Assembly: GCA_963746735.1 (NCBI GenBank)
Contig: CAVVCO010000039.1
Coordinates: 62,001 to 126,000, forward strand
Length of the DNA stretch: 64,000 bases
Source of the DNA: CAVSWT01 sp963746735
Lineage (GTDB): Bacteria; Bacteroidota; Ignavibacteria; Ignavibacteriales; Ignavibacteriaceae
Reading direction: 5' to 3'
Shown piece by piece: positions 17,685-26,789 of the stretch. A program made the translations under genes and the position numbers. The stretch's first letter is position 1. Each line of letters begins with the position of its first letter. The notes beneath the pieces were generated by a model, which worked only from the letters and a program-made list of their open reading frames with translations, did no database searches and was not told the DNA's origin.

Positions 17685-19175
17685 ATGGGTGTAAATACAG
17701 CATCTGTTAATCTTAATAATAAAGTCAATCAAACTGATAAAAATTATGGGCCTGCTTTGGTTGTTTTGACTTCATTATTTTTTATGTGGGGATTAATAAC
17801 CTCATTGAATGATATTTTAATTCCTCATCTAAAATCTGTATTTACTTTGAACTACACTCAAGTAATGCTGATTCAATTCAGCTTCTTTACAGCTTATGCA
17901 ATAATTTCTCTGCCTGCAGGAATTTTGGTTGAAAAAATTGGTTACAAGAACGGCATTGTTATAGGTCTAATTACCGCGGGCATCGGATGCATTTTATTTT
18001 ATCCCGCTGCCGGTTATCAATCTTACATAATGTTCTTAGCAGCATTGTTTATTTTAGCATCAGGCATAACTTTGCTTCAGGTCGCTGCCAATCCTTATGT
18101 AGCCATTCTTGGTAAACCTGAAACTGCATCAAGCAGACTTAATCTTACCCAAGCCTTTAATTCTCTTGGAACTGTAATCGGGCCATTATTTGGTTCGATA
18201 TTAATACTTACTCTTGTAATTAAAACCGCCGAACAATTAAAAGAAATGCTGCCGGGCGAAATTACAGCATACAAACTTGTACAGGCAAGTGCTGTTCAAG
18301 TGCCGTATCTTTGGCTGGCTGGAATTTTATTTGCAATAGCTGCTATGTTTGCAATAATAAAGCTTCCCAAAATTGAAGCTTCTGATATTGCTTCAACCGG
18401 AGGCGGCCAGAACCTTCATCATTTACACAGCAGCGCCTGGAAATACAAACATTTGGTGCTTGGGGCAGTAGCTATTTTTGTTTATGTCGGTGCCGAAGTT
18501 TCAATTGGTTCATTCCTGGTTAATTATTTAGGACAGCCTTTTATCGCAGGATTAAAACCATCTGATGCCGGAAAATATGTTGCCCTTTATTGGGGAGGCG
18601 CAATGATTGGTAGATTTTTTGGTTCTATCCTATTATCAGAAATTTCGGATAACAAAAAGAAAAATACTTACTTATTCTTTATACTTCTACTTGCAGTGGT
18701 GCTGGGATTGTATATTACAAAAGAGTACGAGAATCTCTCTAGCTTTTCTTTAGGCTCTATTAGCAAAACTTTAATATTCCTTTTATTTGTAGCAATAAAC
18801 TTCCTGGCATTTAATATAGGGAAAAGAAAACCTGCTCGAACTTTATCCATCTTTGCTTTATGCGCAGCAGTACTTGTTGTAATTTCCATGTTTACTTTTA
18901 ATGCTTTTGCCATGTGGACTATATTGGCAGTTGGTTTATTCAATTCAATTATGTTCCCTACAATTTTTACATTAGCTATTGACGGACTTGGTAAGCATAC
19001 TGGACAGGCTTCAGGAATACTTTGTACTGCAATTGTTGGTGGAGCATTATTACCGGTATTACAAGGATTCTTCGCAGACAATATAGGAATTCACCATGCG
19101 TTCTTTATTCCTGTACTTTGTTATATATATATAGCTTATTATGGATTCAAAGGATTTAAACCGGCAATTGCTTAA
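17685..19175 (+). CDS. Sugar MFS transporter, FucP/GluP-like (FHS family)
   Basis: Proton-sugar symporter of the inner membrane. The 496-residue protein has 12 or more hydrophobic segments. Family features: FFMWGLITSLNDILIPHLK in TM1, SFFTAYAIISLPAG in TM2, GLITAGIGCILFYPAA, and LLQVAANPYVAILGKPETASSRLNLTQ, which are characteristic of fucose/glucose/galactose/N-acetylglucosamine FHS permeases. The next gene is a ROK kinase and then a GH3 beta-glucosidase, so glucose or a related hexose is the likely substrate. Start fixed by AAAGAGG at a good distance. Confidence 0.92.
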   Translation: MGVNTASVNLNNKVNQTDKNYGPALVVLTSLFFMWGLITSLNDILIPHLKSVFTLNYTQVMLIQFSFFTAYAIISLPAGILVEKIGYKNGIVIGLITAGIGCILFYPAAGYQSYIMFLAALFILASGITLLQVAANPYVAILGKPETASSRLNLTQAFNSLGTVIGPLFGSILILTLVIKTAEQLKEMLPGEITAYKLVQASAVQVPYLWLAGILFAIAAMFAIIKLPKIEASDIASTGGGQNLHHLHSSAWKYKHLVLGAVAIFVYVGAEVSIGSFLVNYLGQPFIAGLKPSDAGKYVALYWGGAMIGRFFGSILLSEISDNKKKNTYLFFILLLAVVLGLYITKEYENLSSFSLGSISKTLIFLLFVAINFLAFNIGKRKPARTLSIFALCAAVLVVISMFTFNAFAMWTILAVGLFNSIMFPTIFTLAIDGLGKHTGQASGILCTAIVGGALLPVLQGFFADNIGIHHAFFIPVLCYIYIAYYGFKGFKPAIA

Positions 19176-19224
19176 TAAACATTTTGAATGATTAAAAAAA
19201 TAATTTTTAGTTGGGAGATATTAA

Positions 19225-19938
19225 ATGCAAAAAATAAATGTTGCCGTCGGAATTGATATTGGCGGAACAAATACTGTCTTTGGTTTTGTTGATAAAGAAG
19301 GAAATTCTATTTACGAATCATCTATTCCTACGAATTCTCACGAAAAAGCGGAACTATTATTTGATCGTTTATTTAAAAAAATAAATGAAGATTTTATTAA
19401 ATATTCATCCGATTACGAATTGATTGGAATCGGTATAGGGGCACCAAATGCAAATTACTACAAAGGTACAGTTGATAATCCACCAAACTTAAAATGGGGA
19501 ATGGTAAAAGTTATCGAGATTGTAAAAAAATATTCGGAACTGCCCGCTGCTATCACAAATGATGCAAATGCTGCAGCAATAGGAGAAATGAAATTCGGTG
19601 CAGCAAAAGGAATGAAAGATTTTATTGTTATAACTCTTGGTACAGGCCTGGGTAGCGGCATTGTTTCAAACGGTGAATTGATTTACGGCCACGATGGTTT
19701 TGCTGGAGAAATTGGGCACACAATTTATGATCCCAATGGAAGGCAATGCGGCTGCGGAAGAAAAGGCTGTCTGGAAACTTATGCTTCGGCAAGTGGGATT
19801 AAGAGAACAATTTTTGAACTTTTATGCAACAGCAATAAGCCAAGCGAATTAAGATCCATTTCGTTTAATGATTTAACTTCTAAAATAATTTATGATGCAG
19901 CCATGAGAGGTGATCAAATTGCACTTAGATGCATTTGA
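19225..19938 (+). CDS. ROK-family sugar kinase (glucokinase-like), N-terminal part (before frame break)
   Basis: Phosphorylates an imported hexose. Visible: the ATP phosphate loop GIDIGGTNTVFG (about 9-20), GIGAPNANYYKG and NPPNLKW (sugar-binding region of glucokinases), TNDANAAAIGE with the catalytic Asp, LGTGLGSGI, and the ROK zinc motif GEIGHTIYDPNGRQCGCGRKGCLE. The frame runs out at ALRCI (19938). The last quarter of the kinase is in another frame starting near 19927; removing one base at TTAG (19925-19928) gives GDQIALDAFEYTGKVLG, a proper continuation. Confidence 0.88.
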   Translation: MQKINVAVGIDIGGTNTVFGFVDKEGNSIYESSIPTNSHEKAELLFDRLFKKINEDFIKYSSDYELIGIGIGAPNANYYKGTVDNPPNLKWGMVKVIEIVKKYSELPAAITNDANAAAIGEMKFGAAKGMKDFIVITLGTGLGSGIVSNGELIYGHDGFAGEIGHTIYDPNGRQCGCGRKGCLETYASASGIKRTIFELLCNSNKPSELRSISFNDLTSKIIYDAAMRGDQIALRCI

Positions 19939-20212
19939 ATATACCGGCAAAGTTTTAGGATCACAGTTAGCAGATTCAGTTGCTTATACAAGCCCCGAAG
20001 CAATTATTTTATTTGGCGGATTAGCTGCGTCCGGTGATTTGATTTTTAAACCGACTCAAAAATATTTAGAAGAAAGTTTATTAAATATTTTTAAAAATAA
20101 AGTTAAGCTTCTTCCTTCTAAATTATTAAAAGGAAATACAGCCGTACTTGGCGCTGCTGCGTTGATTTGGAATGAACTTGAAAAAGCAAAATCTTTAAAA
20201 AAAATTATTTAA
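19910..20212 (+). CDS. ROK-family sugar kinase, C-terminal part (after frame break)
   Basis: The true part begins near DAFEYTGKVLGSQLADSV and includes the second ATP-binding block IILFGGLAASGD and the terminal LLKGNTAVLGAAALIWNE, both standard at the ROK C-terminus. It has no independent start of quality (GTG inside the preceding reading frame). Together with 19225-19938 it forms a kinase of about 328 residues, the usual ROK length. Confidence 0.85.
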   Translation: MIKLHLDAFEYTGKVLGSQLADSVAYTSPEAIILFGGLAASGDLIFKPTQKYLEESLLNIFKNKVKLLPSKLLKGNTAVLGAAALIWNELEKAKSLKKII

Positions 20213-20222
20213 TAGTTAGTCT

Positions 20223-20248
20223 CATCTAACTATCCCCATAGTTAGATG
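20223..20248 (+). terminator. Hairpin after the ROK kinase
   Basis: Perfect 11-bp inverted repeat CATCTAACTAT/ATAGTTAGATG with the loop CCCC, 11 nt after the stop codon. The T tract is displaced (CCCTTTTTC some 12 nt later), so it is either a weak intrinsic terminator or an mRNA-stabilising hairpin between the kinase and the beta-glucosidase. Confidence 0.6.
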
Positions 20249-20404
20249 ATCCGTTCCCTTTTTCAGGGCAGGAATTAGGGAATTTAACTAGAACACATAC
20301 TTTGATCTTTTTAAATGATTAAAATTTCTATGAAGCTCTTGAAATGAATCCATTTATAATATACCCTAGGAATTCAATGAAAATAACTTTCTATAATTAT
20401 TTTA

Positions 20405-22198
20405 ATGATTGTATGCTTAAGCTTGTTCGGTTTTCTTTCCGTTAGTGAAAATTCAGAACAAAGCCGAGATGATAGAATTGAATTACAAGTTGATTCTCTT
20501 ATTTCTGTCATGACATTGGATGAAAAGATTGGCCAGATGACACAAGTTAATTATTCAGCATTTAAAGATTTTAATGATATTAAAAAATATTTTATAGGTT
20601 CCATTCTTTGGGGAGGTGATTCTGAAATAAACGACATATCTGCAAATGGATGGGCAATGACAGCAGATGAATTACAAACATTCGCTTTGCAAACTAGATT
20701 AAAAATTCCTTTGCTTCTAGGTATCGATGCTGTTCATGGACATAATAATGTTTCAAATGCAGCAATATTTCCTCACAATATAGGATTGGGCTGCACACGA
20801 AATCCTGAACTTGTGGAAAAGGCCGCTCGTGTAACTGCTGAAGAAGTTGCCGGTACTGGAATTAATTGGACTTTCGCCCCTTGCGTCGCTGTAGCAAGAA
20901 ACGACAGATGGGGAAGAACTTATGAAAGCTTTGGAGAAGATCCACAATTAGTAGCTGAAATGGGAGCAGCCGCAGTACGTGGGCTTGAAGGCAATAATTC
21001 AAGTGATGATGCAATTCTATCCTGCGCGAAACATTTTATTGGCGACGGGGGAACAACAAATGGAAAAGATCAAGGCAACACTGAATGTGACGAAAAAACA
21101 TTAAGAAAAATTCACTTGCCTGGATACATCTCCGCCATAAAAGCCGGCACCAATTCAATTATGGTTTCATACAGTAGTTGGAATGGTGTAAAAATGCATG
21201 CTAATAAATATTTAATAACCAATCTCCTTAAAGATGAATTAGGCTTCAAAGGTTTAGTTGTTTCTGATTGGGCAGCAATTGACCAACTTGGAAAGGATTA
21301 TAAGAAAGATGTTGAAGTATCAATTAATGCTGGTCTTGATATGATTATGATTCCAAATGGTGAAGGGGAAAAAAATAATTATATCGAATACATAAATGAT
21401 TTAAAAGAATTAGTTAAAGAAAAGAAAATAACCAAAGAAAGAATTGACGATGCCGTTCGAAGAATTCTTCGTGTTAAGCTTAAGATGGATTTATTTAATA
21501 AAACAAATACAGATAAAAATTTGCTTGCGCAAGTGGGCTCTAACGAACATAGACAAGTCGCCAGGGAATGTGTTAGACAATCATTGGTACTATTAAAAAA
21601 TGAAAATCATACTCTTCCTTTGTCAAAAAAATCAGCTAAAATTTTTGTTGCGGGAAAAGGAGCTAACAGCTTAGGTATGCAATGCGGCGGGTGGACAATT
21701 TCATGGCAAGGAAGCGCTGATCTTAAAAATCTAAAAGGAACAACAATTTTACAAGCAATTAAAAATGCAGTCGATGATTCATCCAAAGTAACTTATTCTG
21801 AAGACGGAAAAGGTGCAGAAGGCAATGACTTTGCTGTAGTGGTTGTTGGCGAAAACCCTTATGCTGAGACGAAAGGTGACCGGAAGGATTTATCTCTTTC
21901 ACAAAAAGATATTCAAACAATTGAGAATGTTAAAAAAGCAGGAATTCCAGTTGCAGTATTACTGCTTTCCGGCAGGCCTATGATTATAGATAAAGCTCTT
22001 GATAAAGCAGATGCATTTGTCGCAGCATGGCTGCCTGGTTCAGAAGGTGAAGGAGTGGCAGACGTTCTTTTTGGCGATTACAATCCAACTGGAAAGCTTT
22101 CACACTCGTGGCCGAGAACAACTTCGCAAGAACCTATTAATATTGGAGACAAAAATTACAATCCATTAATTCCTTATGGGTTTGGATTGAGTTATTAG
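20405..22198 (+). CDS. Glycoside hydrolase family 3 beta-glucosidase (exported)
   Basis: Hydrolyses terminal beta-linked glucose. The protein (597 residues from ATG 20405) has the GH3 N-terminal TIM-barrel with LLGIDAVHGHNNV, NWTFAPCVAVARNDRWGRTYESFGEDP, CAKHFIGDG, and VVSDWAAI, in which Asp near residue 287 is the expected nucleophile. The C-terminal alpha/beta domain (SLVLLKNE, GGWTISWQG, LSGRPM, GDYNPTGKLSHSWP) ends IPYGFGLSY, so no FnIII domain is present; it resembles ExoP-like enzymes. The start is uncertain: ATG 20377 (after CTAGGAATTCA) with one base removed in AAAATAAC gives a good signal peptide MKILSIIILMIVCLSLFGFL. Confidence 0.92.
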   Translation: MIVCLSLFGFLSVSENSEQSRDDRIELQVDSLISVMTLDEKIGQMTQVNYSAFKDFNDIKKYFIGSILWGGDSEINDISANGWAMTADELQTFALQTRLKIPLLLGIDAVHGHNNVSNAAIFPHNIGLGCTRNPELVEKAARVTAEEVAGTGINWTFAPCVAVARNDRWGRTYESFGEDPQLVAEMGAAAVRGLEGNNSSDDAILSCAKHFIGDGGTTNGKDQGNTECDEKTLRKIHLPGYISAIKAGTNSIMVSYSSWNGVKMHANKYLITNLLKDELGFKGLVVSDWAAIDQLGKDYKKDVEVSINAGLDMIMIPNGEGEKNNYIEYINDLKELVKEKKITKERIDDAVRRILRVKLKMDLFNKTNTDKNLLAQVGSNEHRQVARECVRQSLVLLKNENHTLPLSKKSAKIFVAGKGANSLGMQCGGWTISWQGSADLKNLKGTTILQAIKNAVDDSSKVTYSEDGKGAEGNDFAVVVVGENPYAETKGDRKDLSLSQKDIQTIENVKKAGIPVAVLLLSGRPMIIDKALDKADAFVAAWLPGSEGEGVADVLFGDYNPTGKLSHSWPRTTSQEPINIGDKNYNPLIPYGFGLSY

Positions 22199-22302
22199 TG
22201 AATCAAACGAACCATTATTGGTTTAAGAATGCGATCTTAAAAGATATCTTACTAATAAGTTATAATTCAATTATTCTCAAAATAAATTGGTTATAAATAA
22301 TC

Positions 22303-23076
22303 ATGAAAAAATTTCTTTTCTTATTTTACTATAGAGTTATTCTGGCTTCGATATTATTAAGTTTAATGGCAGCATTTTTTTTGATAGCTGGCTGTTCATC
22401 TTTAAATATTTATAACAAAGAGACTAACAAACAAATGAACAAATCATTTTCCCGTGAAGTGACAAAAACCGTTTCTGCAAATTATTTGCTTTATCTCCCT
22501 AAAGAATATGGAAAAGAAAAAAAAGAATGGCCGCTGGTTTTATTTTTACATGGAATCGGTGAAAGAGGTAATGATCTCCAATTAGTTAAAAGACACGGCC
22601 CTCCAAAATTGGTTGAAGCAGGAAAAGAATTTCCATTTATTCTTGTATCTCCGCAATGCCCTGATGACAGTTGGTGGTCGAATGATGTGTTGGATGGACT
22701 GCTTAAAGAGGTGGAAGAAAAATATAACGTAGATAAAAACAGAGTATATGTAACCGGGTTAAGCATGGGAGGCTATGGAACGTGGAGCCTGGCAACAGAA
22801 TATCCGCACAGGTTTGCGGCAATTGCTCCTATTTGCGGTGGCGGAAACGAAAGAATAGTATGCAATTTAAAAGATACCCCAATTTGGGTATTTCATGGCG
22901 CTAAAGATAATGTTGTTCCGATTTCAGAATCCGAAAAATTGGTCAATGCTTTGAAAAAATGTGGTGGTGATGTAAAGTTTACGGTTTATCCAGAAGCGAA
23001 TCATGATTCGTGGACGGAAACTTATAATAACCCCGAGTTATACAAATGGCTTTTAAGTCATTCACTTAAAAATTAA
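22303..23076 (+). CDS. Secreted lipoprotein esterase of the CE1/prolyl-oligopeptidase-like type
   Basis: Alpha/beta hydrolase of 257 residues. The N-terminus is a hydrophobic signal with a lipobox FLIAGC, Cys at about residue 31, so it is probably a membrane-anchored lipoprotein. Catalytic features: VLFLHGIGERG (oxyanion region), VTGLSMGGYGTWS (nucleophile elbow GLSMG), WVFHGAKDNVVP (acidic residue) and EANHDSW (His). This pattern is typical of polysaccharide-side-chain esterases (feruloyl/acetyl) and PHB-depolymerase-like enzymes. Its place after a GH3 beta-glucosidase suggests a role in plant polysaccharide breakdown, which is inferred. Confidence 0.85.
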   Translation: MKKFLFLFYYRVILASILLSLMAAFFLIAGCSSLNIYNKETNKQMNKSFSREVTKTVSANYLLYLPKEYGKEKKEWPLVLFLHGIGERGNDLQLVKRHGPPKLVEAGKEFPFILVSPQCPDDSWWSNDVLDGLLKEVEEKYNVDKNRVYVTGLSMGGYGTWSLATEYPHRFAAIAPICGGGNERIVCNLKDTPIWVFHGAKDNVVPISESEKLVNALKKCGGDVKFTVYPEANHDSWTETYNNPELYKWLLSHSLKN

Positions 23077-23135
23077 ATTATACTGATTATGAAGTTTTTA
23101 TTTAACAGTTATTTCCAATAATAAAATCATTGATT

Positions 23136-23840
23136 ATGAAAAACATAGTAGCTTCTCTTTGCCTGTTAGTATTTTTATTTCAATTTTCCGCTTATAGTCA
23201 AAATAATCCAAAAGATGATTGGGCAAATTTGAAGAAATATGCTGAAGCTGATGAAAATCTTGTCCGGCCTGCTTCAAACGAAAATCGTGTTGTATTTATG
23301 GGCAACTCAATTACAGAATATTGGGTTAAACTTGACAGCAGTTTTTTTGCAAATAAAGAATATGTCGGAAGAGGTATCAGCGGACAAACTTCGCCTCAAA
23401 TGTTACTCCGCTTTCGTCAGGATGTAATTAATCTAAAACCGACTATTGTAGTTATTCTAGCCGGAACAAATGACATCGCTGAAAATACAGGCCCAATTGC
23501 ATTAAAAGATATTTTGGGTAACATTATTTCAATGACTCAATTAGCTGAAGCAAATAATATTAGAGTTATCCTTTGTTCTGTTCTTCCCGCATACGATTTC
23601 TCATGGCACCATGGTTTACAGCCGGCTGAAAAAATTGTGAAGCTTAATTCAATGATTAAATCCTATTGCGATGAGAATAATATTATTTATGCAGATTTTT
23701 ATTCTAGTATGGTTGATGAAAGAAATGGTTTAGATAAAAAATATACCGAAGACGGCGTGCATCCTACTTCTGCCGGATATAAAATAATGGATAGAATTAT
23801 TGAGAAATCAATTCAACAAGCTATTAAAAATAAAAATTAA
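23136..23840 (+). CDS. Secreted SGNH/GDSL-type esterase
   Basis: Likely deacetylates or deacylates a carbohydrate. The ATG at 23136 is preferred to a TTG at 23130 because it starts the signal peptide MKNIVASLCLLVFLFQFSAYSQ directly. SGNH blocks are clear: VVFMGNSITEYW (block I, catalytic Ser; GNSI instead of GDSI), GRGISGQTS (block II Gly), ILAGTNDIAE (block III Asn) and DGVHPTSAGY (block V, Asp and His). Length is normal (about 235). It is the last gene of the sugar cluster. Platelet-activating-factor acetylhydrolase-like family. Confidence 0.9.
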   Translation: MKNIVASLCLLVFLFQFSAYSQNNPKDDWANLKKYAEADENLVRPASNENRVVFMGNSITEYWVKLDSSFFANKEYVGRGISGQTSPQMLLRFRQDVINLKPTIVVILAGTNDIAENTGPIALKDILGNIISMTQLAEANNIRVILCSVLPAYDFSWHHGLQPAEKIVKLNSMIKSYCDENNIIYADFYSSMVDERNGLDKKYTEDGVHPTSAGYKIMDRIIEKSIQQAIKNKN

Positions 23841-23856
23841 ATTTGATCACTGATAG

Positions 23857-24123
23857 TTAAAGAACGATTTTTATCTCTTCACTCTCCCCAAGCTTTTGAT
23901 AAACTAAATCGCGTACAACTTCGTTAGGAACTTCCACTTTAAAATTAAGACTAAAATACTTTTCGTTTTTACTAACATTCGAAGGTGTGATTGTGTATTT
24001 CAATCCTTTTGCCGCATCTTCAATTACTTTTATTATATTTTCAACATTGGAACCAATTACCTTATATTCCCATTCGCACGGATATTCAATTTTTGGGCGT
24101 TCACTGTTGTGATCTATTATCAT
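23857..24123 (-). CDS. DUF493 (YbeD/HP0495-like) family protein
   Basis: An 88-residue protein with the family pattern YPCEWEYKVIGSN near the N-terminus, a central EDAAKGLKYTITPSNVSKNEKYFSLNFKVEV section, and a short C-terminal strand. The fold is a small ferredoxin-like alpha/beta unit with a proposed regulatory, ACT-like role; the molecular function is not established. It is encoded 54 nt after the ABC permease on the same strand. Confidence 0.82.
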   Translation of the reverse strand: MIIDHNSERPKIEYPCEWEYKVIGSNVENIIKVIEDAAKGLKYTITPSNVSKNEKYFSLNFKVEVPNEVVRDLVYQKLGESEEIKIVL

Positions 24124-24177
24124 GCTTAGCTTTTCTGATTACTTTCTATTATGAAGATAAATATATTTTATTATACA

Positions 24178-25452
24178 TCAATATTTATACTTCAACCATT
24201 TTATAATCTCCGACCATTTGGGCTTTTTGCCAGTCCGTAGAATTCCAACTCTAAAAATCTTTCCGGCAATAGGAAAAACTGAAAACATTACAACAATACT
24301 TATCAAAATAGAAAGTATTAATTGCCATGAAGGCACTTCCATCAGACTTATTCTTGCAGGCATTACTATTAAAGCGGCAAAGGGAAACATGGATGCAATG
24401 GTTGCAATTGGACTATTTGGATTTGACTGCAAGCTTAACGCAATAAAGAACGGTAGCATAATAAGCATCAATAAAGGCCAAACACCAGATTGCGCATCCT
24501 GACTGTTATCGAATATTGCACCAACCGCAGCAAACAACCCCAAGAACGTGATTAGCGCTATAAAGTAATTAAAAAGAAAATATGCAATATCAATTAATTT
24601 TAATTTTAAAATAAAATCTGCCGGTAGAACAAACAAGGTGGTTGATATCACTAAAATTAATGGAGTTAACCAAATTGCCATTTGCATTATACCTGTAATT
24701 GCTGTTCCAAGTATCTTCCCTGCCATCATTTCTTTGCTGCTTATTGAAGATAAAAGTATTTCGACAATTTTATTGTTTTTTTCTTCGACGACTGAATTCA
24801 TTGTCATCTGACCCATAAATATCAGACTCAAATAGAGGAGAAATGAAAATAAAAATGAAATAACCGTATTGCCAATCCCCTCTTCTTCAACTTTTTCGCC
24901 TGAAGTAACGCGGTAACCTGTAAAGTCAACTCTATTCCTGGCAAAATCAATTTCGCTCGGCGTCAATTCTCTATTTTCAAAAAATAGACTTATTAAAGCT
25001 GTGTTAATAGGCTGCCTTAGTTTATTGAACAAGGTAGAATTATTTGGATTCTTTGAATAGAATTCCACCCTCTTTGAAATTAACGCCGAATCAGGAATAA
25101 AAACTACTCCAGATATTTTCTCAGAAGCAATATCTTTCTTTAATTCATTAAGCTTGTTTTGAAATTTTCCTTTTGCAACAGTTAAGAATTTAAGTTTATA
25201 ACTATTTCTCATTACTTCAGGCAGCTTAACTAATTCATCTTCTACACTTTTATTAATTTTTTGCGACTCAGAAATTATAGTTAAGTTTAAGGCTTGTTCC
25301 TGGTTATATGAATAAAGAAAAGTTTGAAACCCAATTATTCCTATCATAAATAGCGGAATGAGTAGAGTCATAATAATGAAAGTCCTACTAAGTAACTTCA
25401 TTCTTAGTTCACGCTTAATTACGGTTAATGTTCTTCGATTAAACATGTTCAT
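24178..25452 (-). CDS. ABC-2 type transporter permease (NatB-like)
   Basis: Membrane partner of the ATPase encoded upstream. The 424-residue protein has an N-terminal TM helix (about 22-42), a large extracytoplasmic domain (about 45-180), then about six TM helices from residue 195 to 405, with MNSVVEEKNNKIVEILLSSISSKEMMAGKILG, a signature of NatB/YhaP exporters. The start overlaps the ATPase stop by 14 nt, implying co-translation. Substrate may be sodium, a peptide or a drug; not determinable from sequence. Confidence 0.9.
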   Translation of the reverse strand: MNMFNRRTLTVIKRELRMKLLSRTFIIMTLLIPLFMIGIIGFQTFLYSYNQEQALNLTIISESQKINKSVEDELVKLPEVMRNSYKLKFLTVAKGKFQNKLNELKKDIASEKISGVVFIPDSALISKRVEFYSKNPNNSTLFNKLRQPINTALISLFFENRELTPSEIDFARNRVDFTGYRVTSGEKVEEEGIGNTVISFLFSFLLYLSLIFMGQMTMNSVVEEKNNKIVEILLSSISSKEMMAGKILGTAITGIMQMAIWLTPLILVISTTLFVLPADFILKLKLIDIAYFLFNYFIALITFLGLFAAVGAIFDNSQDAQSGVWPLLMLIMLPFFIALSLQSNPNSPIATIASMFPFAALIVMPARISLMEVPSWQLILSILISIVVMFSVFPIAGKIFRVGILRTGKKPKWSEIIKWLKYKY

Positions 25453-26350
25453 TCTCCCTTCCAGCTAATGAAACAAAAATTTCATGTAGAGAAATTTCAT
25501 CAGCTATAAATTTATTAACCGTAATATTATTTTGTACCAGCAGTTTAAGTAAAGTTTGAACATCGGAATCATTTTTAACTTTTATACCTGTTGTATTTCC
25601 GAAGTCCTCAATACTTTCAATAATCGGATGGCCATTCAAAAAAGAAATGTTACCGTTGTAATTAAGACTAACATTTCTTTTTCCGTAATTTGTTTTAATT
25701 GTTTTTAGTTCGCCGCTCAGAATAATCTTACCTCGGTCAATCATAGCAATATGATCGCACATTTTCTCTGCAAATTCCATTAAGTGAGTAGAAAAAATAA
25801 TTACTTTTCCTTCTTTCTTCATATCAAGAATAATTTGTTTTAGAAGATCAGTGTTGATCGGATCAAGCCCCGAAAAAGGTTCATCAAGAATTAAAAATTC
25901 CGGGTCATGAAGAATGGTAGCAATAAATTGAATTTTCTGCTGATTCCCTTTTGACAGGTCCTCTATTTTAGAAGTCTTTCGATCTGTAAGTTCAAACTTC
26001 TTTAAATAATAATCTGCTTTTTTCTGAACTTCAGCTCCGGTTTTTCCTTTAAGTTCAGCAAAGAATAAAAGAGTATCAATCACACTCATCTTTTTATAAA
26101 GCCCGCGTTCTTCAGGAAGATAACCAACCTTCTCTTTAAACTCCTGCCCTATTTTTGTTCCGCGTAAAACGATATCACCGGAATCCGGCAAATAAATATT
26201 CATAAGCATTCTAATTGTTGTTGTTTTGCCTGCTCCATTTCTTCCGATTAATCCGAAAACGGAACCTTCCGGAACAGAAAAAGAAACATTGTCGACTGCT
26301 TTAACATTGCCGAATGTTTTACTTAGATTTTTGACTTCCAATGCGTACAT
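25439..26350 (-). CDS. ABC transporter ATP-binding protein (NatA-like)
   Basis: ATPase of a two-component exporter. The 303-residue protein has Walker A GRNGAGKT (36-43), a Q-loop region VGYLPEERGLYKKM with PEERGLY typical of the NatA/YhaQ group, signature LSKGNQQK, Walker B LILDEPFSGLDP and the switch His in STHLMEFAE, followed by a C-terminal DUF4162-like domain (about 215-300). It overlaps the permease gene. Upstream is a long divergent region shared with the TonB receptor. Confidence 0.93.
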   Translation of the reverse strand: MYALEVKNLSKTFGNVKAVDNVSFSVPEGSVFGLIGRNGAGKTTTIRMLMNIYLPDSGDIVLRGTKIGQEFKEKVGYLPEERGLYKKMSVIDTLLFFAELKGKTGAEVQKKADYYLKKFELTDRKTSKIEDLSKGNQQKIQFIATILHDPEFLILDEPFSGLDPINTDLLKQIILDMKKEGKVIIFSTHLMEFAEKMCDHIAMIDRGKIILSGELKTIKTNYGKRNVSLNYNGNISFLNGHPIIESIEDFGNTTGIKVKNDSDVQTLLKLLVQNNITVNKFIADEISLHEIFVSLAGRENEHV

Positions 26351-26789
26351 AGGCTTCTCCCTAAGATATTAGCTGCCAGGTTTGTTCCCCTACCAACTAC
26401 TTCTAAATTGATTTCTTAAGATTTATCTTTAATAATTCTGAATAATTTTAGCTATAAAAATATGACAATCGAGCCAAATCCCCAAAGATTAGGGTTATTG
26501 TTTTTTTTAATTTACAAAACTTCTAACATAATAAACAAAATGCTGCCCACTCATACTAAATAGAAGTTGGATTGCTTATTATATGAATGTGACTTCCTAA
26601 AACATTTTTGACAGTAAGCGAATAATTTTTGAAAATTTTTATTCATAATTGCCTTGAAGGTTTACTCTTTTTAGCATAACTATGAAATGTATTTTTTACA
26701 ATTCTTTTTTCGCTTCATTTTATAGGAGAGACGGTAAAAATAATTTGATACTGAAGTCATAAATCATTCACAACTTCTTTAATTAAATT
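26351..26789. other. Divergent intergenic region between the ABC operon and the TonB receptor
   Basis: About 440 nt, AT-rich, with no supported gene. It must hold promoters in both directions. An AGGAGAGACGG at about 26725 looks like a ribosome site, but only a roughly 30-codon frame without recognisable content lies there. No clear operator repeats are seen. Confidence 0.45.

Noticed and set aside
18668..19081. 137-codon minus-strand frame over the MFS transporter
   Set aside because: Antisense shadow of membrane-protein coding sequence.
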